Assembly: GCA_965277595.1 (NCBI GenBank) | Contig: CBDIDH010000002.1 | Location: 2,604,001 to 2,668,000 of the forward strand | Direction of reading: 5' to 3' | Length of the DNA stretch: 64,000 bases | Source of the DNA: CBDIDH01 sp965277595 | GTDB taxonomy: Bacteria; Planctomycetota; Planctomycetia; Isosphaerales; Isosphaeraceae | Shown: piece by piece, positions 52,838 to 61,023 of the stretch | Position numbering within the stretch: position 1 is the stretch's first letter | Layout: every line of letters starts with the position of its first letter | Program-made: the position numbers and the translations under genes | The notes under the pieces: model-generated | What the model saw: only the letters and a program-made list of their open reading frames with translations | Database searches by the model: none | Told to the model about the DNA's origin: nothing

Positions 52838-53191
52838 CTCGAATCCGGACCCAATCTCGGGCAAGGCCCGGCCTTTTTGCCTGGCGTCCACCCGGCTCCG
52901 ATTCCCACGGACGTGACGACGACCGCCGGACACCCTTGGGTCGGCGGTTCGGATCGACCTTACTGACTATACCACGCAAAGCCCCGCTCCACCACGGACG
53001 GGAAGGTTGCCCTGTTTTCAGGGATGAGGCAATCAAGGCGATCCAGGAAAGGGATTCGGAAAAAAAAGGTTCCATGTGGGAGATTTTCAGTCGCTGCCTT
53101 GACCTTGCCTGGTCAGCCTGCTGCAATCGCGGTTCCGACAGCCAGCAGGATGACACAATCGAACCGAATCCGTTCCAAGAGGCGGCCAGAG
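52838..53191. other. Divergent intergenic region
   Basis: This ~350 bp stretch separates the giant-protein operon from the esterase fusion. Part of it (52838-52933) may be coding if the longer GTG start of the large protein is used. The rest should hold both promoters. No repeat or convincing promoter was found. Confidence 0.5.
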
Positions 53192-55438
53192 ATGACGCAT
53201 GCGACACCCCCCGCGAGACAACCGGGCCGCGGACGCCTGATCTTTCTTTGCGGCGTCTTGGCCGCCGGTCTGGTTAGCCGATCTTCCCTGGCCGAGGACT
53301 GGGGCGCCTATTCGCTTGTGCCCGCCTCGGCGCCCAATCTCGTGCTTGAAGCCGTCGGCTCGGGCACCGTCGAGGGAACGATCGTCTCGATTGGCAAGCG
53401 GGCGGGGTCGGCCCATCAAAAATGGGTGATCTCTCCGCGAGGAAAAGACGTCTACGCGATCAGCCCGATGCACCAGCCGACCCTGGTCCTCGCCGCCTCG
53501 AAAGGTGGCACGAAAATCGGCACGCTGGCGGTGCTCGAAACCGATCGTCATGAGCCCTGGCAGGAATGGAACCTCAAGAAGAACGAGGACGGTTCCTACA
53601 CCCTGATCCCCCGACACGCCCCTGGCCTTGGCCTCGACCTCCTTGGCGGCAAGACGACCCCGGGAGCCAAGGTTGATCTCTGGGAAAACAAACCCAACGA
53701 CGCGCACCTGCAATGGGCGATCAAGCCGCTTGCCGGATCGGTCGGCTCCGCGCTTCCCGGCCCGGCCGAGACCGGCGAGAGCACCTACGTCGCGCCCGAG
53801 ATCAAGCCGGAAGACATTCCTCAAGGGGTCGTCAAGAGCGGCGTCTACACAAGCACTTCGATCTTTCCGGGCACGTCGAGGCAGGTCGTCGTCTTCATCC
53901 CCGCGCAGTACGACGGCACCAACCCGGCCTGCGTCTCCGTCAAGACGGACGGCTACAACCCCAGGGAAAAAGCCCTTCTGGAAACCTTGATCGCCTCCAA
54001 GGAAATCCCCATCACGATTGGCGTCTTCATTCCACCGGGCGACCTTCCGGCGCCTGTCAAGAACACGATGGGGCGTCGCAACCGTTGCCTCGAATATGAC
54101 GGCATGGGCGACGCCAACGTCAACTTTCTCATCGACGAGGTCTTGCCCTGGGTCGCCCGGTCGTTTGACCTGAAGCTCTCCACCAGCGGGAATGATCGGT
54201 GCATCTCCGGCGGAAGCAGCGGCGGGATCGCGGCTTTTAACGCCGCCTGGGAACGCCCCGACGCCTTCAGCCGCGTTTATGCCAACAGCGGTAGCTTCGT
54301 GGCCTTTCGGGGCGGTCATGAGTTCCCGACGCTCGTCCGCAAGTTCGAGGCAAAGCCGATTCGCGCCTTTCTCCCGACGGGCGTCAGAGACATGGAAAAC
54401 TGCGCGGGGGATTGGTATCTGATCGATCAGGAGATGGACAAGGCTTTGAAGTTCTCCGGCTACGATTACCAGTTCCGAACCTTCAACGGCGGCCACGTCG
54501 CCGGTTATTACGACGTCTATCAAGAAGCGATGAGCTACCTCTGGAAAGGCTGGCCCGAGCCTGTCAAGGCAGGGCCGAGCGCACCGAGGGTCCGCGACAT
54601 CATCCTTCCCGACGAACCCTGGCGGGCCGTTGCCGGAGCCTTCAAGGAAGCGTCCGGCCCAGCCTGCAACGCTCGCGGCGAGGTCTTCTTCGTCGACACA
54701 AAAGACAACACGATTCAAGAGATCGACATTGAGGGCAAGATTCATGTCGTTGTGCCCGACGCCGGTCAGGCCAATAGCCTCGCCGTGGGACCGGAAGGTC
54801 AGCTTTACGCCGTTTCTCGGAAGACCGGCAAGATCCTCAGTTATGATCCGACGGGCAAATCCTCTTCCGTCGCCGAAGGGATTGCGGGCGACCATCTTCT
54901 GGCGATGCCCAGCGGCGGCCTTTATGTGACGGGAGGCGCCTTCGGCTCGAACGAGACCGGATCGGTCTGGTACGTCAAGGACGGCAAGACGTCGAAGGTG
55001 GATTCGGGCCTGAAGTCGGCGACGGGCCTTGCCTATCGTCCCGACCAGTGGCTCCTCTCCGTGGCCGACGGCCGGTCGAAGTGGGCGTATAGCTACCAGA
55101 TCAACGCCGACGGCACCCTCGCGAACAAGGAGCGCTATTTCTGGCTCCACGTTGCCGACGGCGACGACGACGCCGGGGCGGAATCGGTCTGCTACGCCAG
55201 GGAAGGACCGATGCTCGTCGGAACCCGTTTCGGCGTGCAGATCTGTGCCGATGATGGCCCGACTCAGGTGATTCTTCCCGTTCCCAACCGCGCCCGGGTC
55301 GTTGGCCTCTGCTTCGGCGGTCCAGACCTGGATACGCTTTACGCCTTTTGCGGTTCCAGCGTCTGGAAACGCAAGGTCAAGGTCCACGGCATCGGGGCAT
55401 TCAGCCCTTTCACAAGAGCTCACGGCTCGCATCTGTAA
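53192..55438 (+). CDS. Secreted ricin-lectin / esterase / SMP-30 fusion protein
   Basis: The protein has 748 residues from ATG 53192 (AGAGG upstream); longer in-frame starts precede it. A signal peptide (RLIFLCGVLAAGLVSRSSLA) is followed by a ricin B-type beta-trefoil (~40-170: DWGAYSLVPASAPNLVLEAV, HQKWVISPRGKDVYAISPMH, AHLQWAIKPL). An esterase D-type alpha/beta hydrolase spans ~185-460 with nucleophile elbow GGSSGG, acidic DGMGDANVNFLIDEVLPW and catalytic-type His in FNGGHVAGYY. An SMP-30/gluconolactonase-like propeller covers ~480-745 (NARGEVFFVDTKDNTIQEID). Feruloyl- or acetyl-esterase activity on plant or algal polysaccharide is a reasonable family-based guess, with the lectin as targeting module. 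It stands alone on the plus strand. Confidence 0.88.
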   Translation: MTHATPPARQPGRGRLIFLCGVLAAGLVSRSSLAEDWGAYSLVPASAPNLVLEAVGSGTVEGTIVSIGKRAGSAHQKWVISPRGKDVYAISPMHQPTLVLAASKGGTKIGTLAVLETDRHEPWQEWNLKKNEDGSYTLIPRHAPGLGLDLLGGKTTPGAKVDLWENKPNDAHLQWAIKPLAGSVGSALPGPAETGESTYVAPEIKPEDIPQGVVKSGVYTSTSIFPGTSRQVVVFIPAQYDGTNPACVSVKTDGYNPREKALLETLIASKEIPITIGVFIPPGDLPAPVKNTMGRRNRCLEYDGMGDANVNFLIDEVLPWVARSFDLKLSTSGNDRCISGGSSGGIAAFNAAWERPDAFSRVYANSGSFVAFRGGHEFPTLVRKFEAKPIRAFLPTGVRDMENCAGDWYLIDQEMDKALKFSGYDYQFRTFNGGHVAGYYDVYQEAMSYLWKGWPEPVKAGPSAPRVRDIILPDEPWRAVAGAFKEASGPACNARGEVFFVDTKDNTIQEIDIEGKIHVVVPDAGQANSLAVGPEGQLYAVSRKTGKILSYDPTGKSSSVAEGIAGDHLLAMPSGGLYVTGGAFGSNETGSVWYVKDGKTSKVDSGLKSATGLAYRPDQWLLSVADGRSKWAYSYQINADGTLANKERYFWLHVADGDDDAGAESVCYAREGPMLVGTRFGVQICADDGPTQVILPVPNRARVVGLCFGGPDLDTLYAFCGSSVWKRKVKVHGIGAFSPFTRAHGSHL

Positions 55439-55569
55439 CGAGAATCCGTCGCGGTCCGGCCTGATCGAATCGGCCGGTTCCGCAGTCTTCCTGGGTCTGG
55501 TCTTCTCAGCTTTTCTCACCTGGATTCTCATCTTCGGTCGATGACGGAAGGAGTTCCGCGCGGGCGGGC

Positions 55570-56988
55570 ATGGAGGCGGCCGAGGTGGCGCATCGGATGG
55601 CAACAATCGCGTCGGTCTCGATCCTGGTCCTGTCGACGTCGATCGCGTCGGCCAGGGCCGGAGATCAACACCCCGCGCGCGAACTTCCACCCAACGCGGT
55701 CCAGCCCCCCGGGGCGAGCTTTGAGAAAGACGTGACAGGTCAGCAGAAGGTTGTGCTGTTCACGGATTGCCTGCGAGCGACCGTTTCCCTGATCGTTCAT
55801 CGCCCCTTGCTGGCGTCTGGAATGGCCGTCGGTCGGCTCGGTGAGCGGATCGCCGTGAGTCTCGCCGAGCTGGCGCCCGTCGGTCAGAATCTCACTCATG
55901 AAGCAAGTCCCGAGAGCGGTGGACCTCTGACCCCCGCGCGGATCACGCCTCTTTTCGATAGCCATCCCGCGTATCAAGCCCTGCTCCGCCTGATTGCCTC
56001 GTCACGATCGCGGATCGACCTGATGATCTTTGGCTGGGACGACGACCTTGCCGGTCGTCCCGTCGCCGAGGCATTAATTGGTCGAGCCCGCGCGGGCGTC
56101 CGAATCCGGGTCATGGTCGATCGGGGCGGCCACGTCAGCGGCGAGGGAAACGCCCGGGTCGCTCGCGGAGGCGCGACGTTCCTGGACTGGCTCCGCGTTG
56201 AGCCGGGGGTCGAGGTCATTGAGGCGCCCGACCCTTTCTTCCGGTTCGATCATCGGAAGGTCGCCGTGATTGACGACCGGATCGTCTGGACGGGGGGCAT
56301 GATCCTGACCCGCCCCGCCCTGACGCGCTGGCATAACTTCGCCTTTTTGGCCGAAGGGGCGATCGTCCCCCAGTACGCCGCTCTCTTCGCCAACCGATGG
56401 GCCGAGCTTGGCGGCCGAAGCGCCCTGACCGCTCCCCAGGCTCTCGAAACGCGCGGGGTTGTTCCCAATGCCCAGGTTCGGATGATTCGCACCGATGTCT
56501 TCGAACGATCACTGAAGGATGCGGTTTATGGCGCGGTGGATTCAGCCAAACATCATATTTACCTTGAGAATCCCTATTTCGACGACACGATCCTCATGAA
56601 GAAGCTGATCGCCGCGCGGTCGCGTGGCGTGGACGTCCGGGCCGTTCTCACGAAGCGGGGGGACGTGCATCTGATGAACGAGATCAATTCGAACACCGCG
56701 AACCGACTCCTTCGCGGCGGAGTTCGGGTTTACCTGTACCCGGCGATGACGCACGTCAAGGCGTTGTCTGTTGATGGCAATCTTGCCTATATCGGCACCG
56801 GGAATTTTGATGCCTTGAGCTTGCGGAACAACCGCGAGGTCGCGCTCACCGTGCGCGGGCCTGAGTTGATCCGCCAGATTGATGCGAACCTCTTCCTCCG
56901 CGACATCGCCGCTTCGGAAGAGCTTCGCGCGTTGCTGCCGCGTCCCCGCAAGAGTCTCCTGCTCAAGCTCTTTCAGAACTGGTACTGA
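55570..56988 (+). CDS. Phospholipase D-family (cardiolipin synthase-like) protein
   Basis: The 472-residue protein has two HKD motifs. The first is HRKVAVIDD (His near 227, Lys 229, Asp 234); the second is HVKALSVDG (His near 394, Lys 396, Asp 401) followed by AYIGTGNFD. Both are intact, so transphosphatidylation or phosphodiesterase activity is plausible. Instead of the paired membrane helices of typical ClsA it has a single N-terminal hydrophobic stretch (ATIASVSILVLSTSIASARA) that may be a signal peptide, suggesting an exported or membrane-anchored enzyme. A start at 55597 is an alternative. It converges on the sigma-factor fusion gene with a 28 bp gap. Confidence 0.88.
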   Translation: MEAAEVAHRMATIASVSILVLSTSIASARAGDQHPARELPPNAVQPPGASFEKDVTGQQKVVLFTDCLRATVSLIVHRPLLASGMAVGRLGERIAVSLAELAPVGQNLTHEASPESGGPLTPARITPLFDSHPAYQALLRLIASSRSRIDLMIFGWDDDLAGRPVAEALIGRARAGVRIRVMVDRGGHVSGEGNARVARGGATFLDWLRVEPGVEVIEAPDPFFRFDHRKVAVIDDRIVWTGGMILTRPALTRWHNFAFLAEGAIVPQYAALFANRWAELGGRSALTAPQALETRGVVPNAQVRMIRTDVFERSLKDAVYGAVDSAKHHIYLENPYFDDTILMKKLIAARSRGVDVRAVLTKRGDVHLMNEINSNTANRLLRGGVRVYLYPAMTHVKALSVDGNLAYIGTGNFDALSLRNNREVALTVRGPELIRQIDANLFLRDIAASEELRALLPRPRKSLLLKLFQNWY

Positions 56989-57016
56989 ACCGTACAGCGA
57001 TGCATATCAGGGTTTC

Positions 57017-59383
57017 TCAGCGCGTTTCGGCCGGTGCGGCGAGCGCGTTGAGAAAGGCAGTGAGGTGGCGTTTCCGCCTGACGGATAGATCGGCGTAGCG
57101 TTTTGCCGAGGCGGTCCCCTGGCCGGCGTGCAGGGCAATGGCCTCATCGACGGTCGCGGCCCGGCCGTCGTGAAGATACGGGGCCGAATCGCGGAGGCCC
57201 CAGAGCGGAGGCGTCCGCCACTCGCGGGCCGTCGCGGCGGTCGTGCTGGTCACGGCGGGGCGGTCGGGAACCTCGGAGCCGTTGAACACCGTGTAGGCGT
57301 CTGAATCGCCGAGCCGGGGGCTCATGTCGTGCAGCAAGAGATCGCTGTAAATCCCCTCGACGTCGCCCAGCTTCGGAAGGTGACAATGCGCGCAGCCGAT
57401 CGCCTTGAACGTCTCTTCACCGGCCTTGATTGATGTCGTCTCCTGATCGGTGACGTTGACGACCGGTGTGGGGAGCCCGCGCACATAGTCGGTCAGCGCC
57501 TCGCAATCGGCCTGATCCATATCCAGCCCCGGTGCCTCGAAGCCGGGAAGCCTCGGGTCGGCCGCTTGCCGACGCCCGGGAACCTCCAGGCCCATCTCTC
57601 CGGCCGCGGCCGAGAGGACGAACTCCTTGAGCGTCGCCGTCTGCGCCTTCCATCCAAACCGGCCAATCCGTCCATCCTTGAGCCTGCCCGGCCGGCCTTT
57701 CAACGAGGCTGATCCCGACCCCTTGCGTCTCGCCGCCTGTTCAATCGCCTCGTCGGGAATGGCGTCGATCAGGCCCGATCCAAAGAGCGCGGGGGGATTG
57801 CGCTCCGACGTCCGCACGACGACCGTTCCGTGCGCCCCGGAAATCGTATTCCGCCAGGAACCGTAAGCGGGATCGGTTCCGAACCGGTGCAGGATCACAC
57901 TCCGCGACTCGCGAAACCCGGGATGAATCGCCGCCAGGATTTGCGGATCGATCCGCGGTCTGTTCCGAGCATTCGTTGATGACGACGACAAGGATGAGGC
58001 GTCTCCCATGCGATACTCAAAGCCCCCCGCGCCGAAATCCATCCGGAACGAGTAAAAGAACCCCGATCCTGTCGATCCCGGCTCCCCGACGGTGGCAATC
58101 TCGATATTGCGGTCAACGCCCCCCGCGCCGCCGGTTCCCCCCTTGTGATGACAGGCGACGCATGAGGTTCCATTGAAGACTGGCCCGAGGCCGTCGCCGC
58201 CGTGTCCTCGCGGATCATCCTTCCGCCAGACCCGTTCGAACAACTCCGGGCCGTTCGCCTCGACAATCTCTGGCGCTGGAATCGCCAGCGCCAGTCCCGG
58301 CGATTGACGGAGAGTTATCGGCGGAGGCTCAACGTCCTCCATCGCGTCCTCGGCTTCGACGCTCTTTTCCAAGCTTGCCGAGACCTGGGGAGTCGGCGTT
58401 TCCTTGACGCGAGTCAAGGCCACCTTTACGTTATTCGTCTTCGGCCGTGAGGAAACAATGGCCAGGGTTCGCGACACCCCACCAGTTGACGCAGTGGCCG
58501 ATTTGCCCCTCTGAATCAAGGTCGCGGTCGAACCGAGGAAGATCAGAATCGCCAGCAACGCCGCGACGAGTTTCCCGCCCGGAAAGACCATCGCCGAAAG
58601 CGTCGCCTCGACCAGGTCCGTCACGTCTGGCCCCACAAGGCCGCCGGTCCCTCGGCCCGAGGCGAACCGGACGGCCGCCCGCGAGGTCCTCTCAGTCCAT
58701 TCCTTGCCCGGCGCGGGACTTGACAGCGCCAGCAAGGCGGTCAGGGCCGCCCCGGCCAGTCCGATCGGCCCGATTCCGCGCCGGGTTAATCGTGTCCGCA
58801 GTTTTTGGCGACCGCGATGCAACCGGATTTGCACCGTTCCCAACGGCCAGCCGAGCGTCTCCGCGGCCTCGGCCTGCGTGAACCCTTGCATGTAACAGAG
58901 GATGATCGGCATCCGGTACGACTCGGGGAGGCGATCGACCTCGTCATGGATCTCGGCAAGGCCCGAAAGGTCGGGCTCGGTCGCGTCGGCCTGGCGCTCT
59001 TGCATGATCTCGGCCTTTCTCCGCTCGGCCTCTTTCCTCCGCAGATTGTCACCGAGAGCGCGTCGGGCGACCCGGAGCGCGACGCCGTGAAGCCAGGGCC
59101 CGAGCGCCTCGGGCTTTCGAATCGACCGGCCCCGGGCCGCCAGCACGAGAAAGACCGCCTGCGCGGCGTCGCGAGCCTCTTCGGGGCCTCGAAGGACGTC
59201 GAGGCAGACCCGTTGCACGATCCCGCCATGCCGGTCGACGATCGCGGCGAAGGCGGCTTCCGCCGTCTCGGCCCTCCCGCTAAAAAACTGCCGCAGGAGT
59301 TGCTCGTCCGTCCAGGCCGCGAATCCAGGACGTTCGGGGGACGTCCGGTTCGCCTCCAGTGCCGACGTCGCCTTGCCTGTCAT
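57017..59383 (-). CDS. ECF sigma factor fused via a membrane segment to a di-haem oxidoreductase-type cytochrome domain
   Basis: This is a single 788-residue frame. Residues ~25-115 form sigma region 2 (AFAAIVDRHGGIVQRVCLDV, EARDAAQAVFLVLAAR) and ~145-200 region 4 (LPESYRMPIILCYMQGFTQA, PLGTVQIRLHRGRQKLRTRL). A hydrophobic patch at ~205-222 and a strong helix at 272-290 (LVAALLAILIFLGSTATLI) follow, then a ~70-residue linker. Residues ~365-785 match the di-haem oxidoreductase (DHOR/MauG-like) family, with haem motifs C408-VA-C411-H and C664-AH-C667-H, SGLIDAIPDEAIE, WRTPPLWGLRDSAPYLHDGR and an Arg-Lys-rich end. With one membrane crossing the haem domain would be outside, where c-type haems are attached, and the sigma domain inside. 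This would be a one-piece transmembrane redox-responsive sigma factor; the topology is inference. AAGGGA precedes the ATG. Confidence 0.9.
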   Translation of the reverse strand: MTGKATSALEANRTSPERPGFAAWTDEQLLRQFFSGRAETAEAAFAAIVDRHGGIVQRVCLDVLRGPEEARDAAQAVFLVLAARGRSIRKPEALGPWLHGVALRVARRALGDNLRRKEAERRKAEIMQERQADATEPDLSGLAEIHDEVDRLPESYRMPIILCYMQGFTQAEAAETLGWPLGTVQIRLHRGRQKLRTRLTRRGIGPIGLAGAALTALLALSSPAPGKEWTERTSRAAVRFASGRGTGGLVGPDVTDLVEATLSAMVFPGGKLVAALLAILIFLGSTATLIQRGKSATASTGGVSRTLAIVSSRPKTNNVKVALTRVKETPTPQVSASLEKSVEAEDAMEDVEPPPITLRQSPGLALAIPAPEIVEANGPELFERVWRKDDPRGHGGDGLGPVFNGTSCVACHHKGGTGGAGGVDRNIEIATVGEPGSTGSGFFYSFRMDFGAGGFEYRMGDASSLSSSSTNARNRPRIDPQILAAIHPGFRESRSVILHRFGTDPAYGSWRNTISGAHGTVVVRTSERNPPALFGSGLIDAIPDEAIEQAARRKGSGSASLKGRPGRLKDGRIGRFGWKAQTATLKEFVLSAAAGEMGLEVPGRRQAADPRLPGFEAPGLDMDQADCEALTDYVRGLPTPVVNVTDQETTSIKAGEETFKAIGCAHCHLPKLGDVEGIYSDLLLHDMSPRLGDSDAYTVFNGSEVPDRPAVTSTTAATAREWRTPPLWGLRDSAPYLHDGRAATVDEAIALHAGQGTASAKRYADLSVRRKRHLTAFLNALAAPAETR

Positions 59384-59607
59384 GAGGTCGTTTCCCTTCT
59401 TCTTCGCGGTTCGACTTGTCTTCAGGCTAGTGCCTGGCGGGACCCTTTGTCATTTCGAAATTCCTGAGAAATTTCCCGAGATCGGCCGGAACGACCGGTC
59501 TTATCCGGTCCGCTTCGACCGCGCTCGCGGTACGATTGAGCTAAGAAAGTCGCTCGCGGGGCGTGATCTTCTGAGTGACCATGCGTCGTTGATTCTCGGG
59601 GAAGACC

Positions 59608-61008
59608 ATGTCCAGAATCGCGCCGATCGTCTGCATCGCCGTTTTGCTCTTCGTCACGCCGAGGGAGGCGAACGCCTTGATCACGGGTGGAGTGGGTAAC
59701 ACTCCCGTGCGCGATCCGGGTTGGCCCGAGGGAGCGGCGGCCGTCTTCAATCATCCGGGCCGGATCGCCTGGTGGGAAGGCCCCCCCTTTGGCGGCGGCC
59801 AGTCGCATGCCGAATGCCGGGGCGATGCCGTTGCGCTTTCCGCCGTCCTGAAGGATTTCACGCGGATCGACGCCCGGATTCGCCGCGTCATTCTTCACGA
59901 CGGAACCGGCTATAGTGTCTGGCTGGCGCCAAACTCCGAGCCGGAAACGCGAAGGGCGGCGAAAATCGACTGGTCCTTCACCGTCTGGCAGCCCGCGAGC
60001 TGGCGGCAACTCCGCGCTCTGCCCGTTGATTTGAACCCGACGCGCACCGAAGACACCACGCCTCCAGTCCAGATCGACGTTTACACCGGCGGCCTCGACT
60101 GGACGAAAGTCACCGTTCCCGCCGGTCTCGAAATCCTCAATCAGCGGCTTTCGGCTCACGGCTTCCGCGCCGAGGATGGAGCCGTTCTCGAAGGGAAGGC
60201 AACCGACCTGTCGACCGGCTTACCGTTGACCGCGACCATCGAATTGCATCGGGTCGAGCCTCAGCCGAAGGGCGGATATCTCGACCCGGTCCTCGCTAAA
60301 TCCAAGGCGGACGACTCGGGGCGGTGGGTCTTGAAGAACCTACCGTCGGCCTGGGTCCGCCTCGTCGTCCAGGCCGACGGCTTTGTCCCTCGCGTGGCCG
60401 GTTACGTCCGACTCGACGGCGAGCCGCGCTGGCAACGCCTCGATTGTGGCCTGTCTCGGGCGGCGACGGTCTCGGGGCGCGTCACCGATGAGGCCGGCAA
60501 GGCGCTCGCCGATGTCAACGTCCGACTCGACAACGTTCAGCCCACAACAGGCGGTCGTTACGAGACCACCAACGGGTACGCGTACAAGACCGACGCCGAC
60601 GGCCGTTTCCGCGCCGATGCGGTTCCCCTCGGCAAGGCGACGGTCTGGGCATACACGCCGGGCTATTTCCTCCCCGGCCTGGGCCAGGCGATCACGACCC
60701 CGAAAACCGACGTCCTTCTCGTGATGCGGCGGTCGGCCGGTGTTCTCGTCACCGTCGATTTCGCGGGCAAGGCGCGCCCCGCCGGTTATCTGGTGCGAAT
60801 GTCTCCCGAAACCGGCGACGCCATCGGCACTTACGGCGGCTCGGGAAACATCGACGCCGCCAACCGGATGGCCTTCGAGAACGTTCCGCCAGGGCGTTAC
60901 GTTCTGACCGGCCGTCCCAACCCCGGCTCCGATAACGAGGAGACAGAGTCGGTCACGGTGGACCTCAAAGGCGGCGAGACCTCGGAGATCACCCTGAAAG
61001 CGAAATAG
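59608..61008 (+). CDS. Secreted protein with carboxypeptidase-regulatory-like repeats
   Basis: The 466-residue protein has a signal peptide (IAPIVCIAVLLFVTPREANA, ~24 residues). Residues ~25-200 show no family I can name (IAWWEGPPFGGGQSHAECRG, VILHDGTGYSVWLAP). The rest comprises at least three beta-sandwich units of the carboxypeptidase regulatory (DUF4480/CarboxypepD_reg-like) type: LEGKATDLSTGLPLTATIEL, VSGRVTDEAGKALADVNVRL and ending with ENVPPGRYVLTGRPNP. Such units are structural or binding modules. GGGGAAG precedes the ATG. It is divergent from the sigma-factor fusion gene across 224 bp and could share regulation with it; that is speculative. Confidence 0.8.
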   Translation: MSRIAPIVCIAVLLFVTPREANALITGGVGNTPVRDPGWPEGAAAVFNHPGRIAWWEGPPFGGGQSHAECRGDAVALSAVLKDFTRIDARIRRVILHDGTGYSVWLAPNSEPETRRAAKIDWSFTVWQPASWRQLRALPVDLNPTRTEDTTPPVQIDVYTGGLDWTKVTVPAGLEILNQRLSAHGFRAEDGAVLEGKATDLSTGLPLTATIELHRVEPQPKGGYLDPVLAKSKADDSGRWVLKNLPSAWVRLVVQADGFVPRVAGYVRLDGEPRWQRLDCGLSRAATVSGRVTDEAGKALADVNVRLDNVQPTTGGRYETTNGYAYKTDADGRFRADAVPLGKATVWAYTPGYFLPGLGQAITTPKTDVLLVMRRSAGVLVTVDFAGKARPAGYLVRMSPETGDAIGTYGGSGNIDAANRMAFENVPPGRYVLTGRPNPGSDNEETESVTVDLKGGETSEITLKAK

Positions 61009-61023
61009 CTCGACGTTCTCAGG

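Noticed and set aside
53087..55690. 867-codon open frame antisense to the lectin/esterase/SMP-30 gene
   Set aside because: It has Arg/Gly/Asp-rich composition with no family motif, while the plus strand encodes a clear three-domain protein with signal peptide. High GC content produces such antisense frames.
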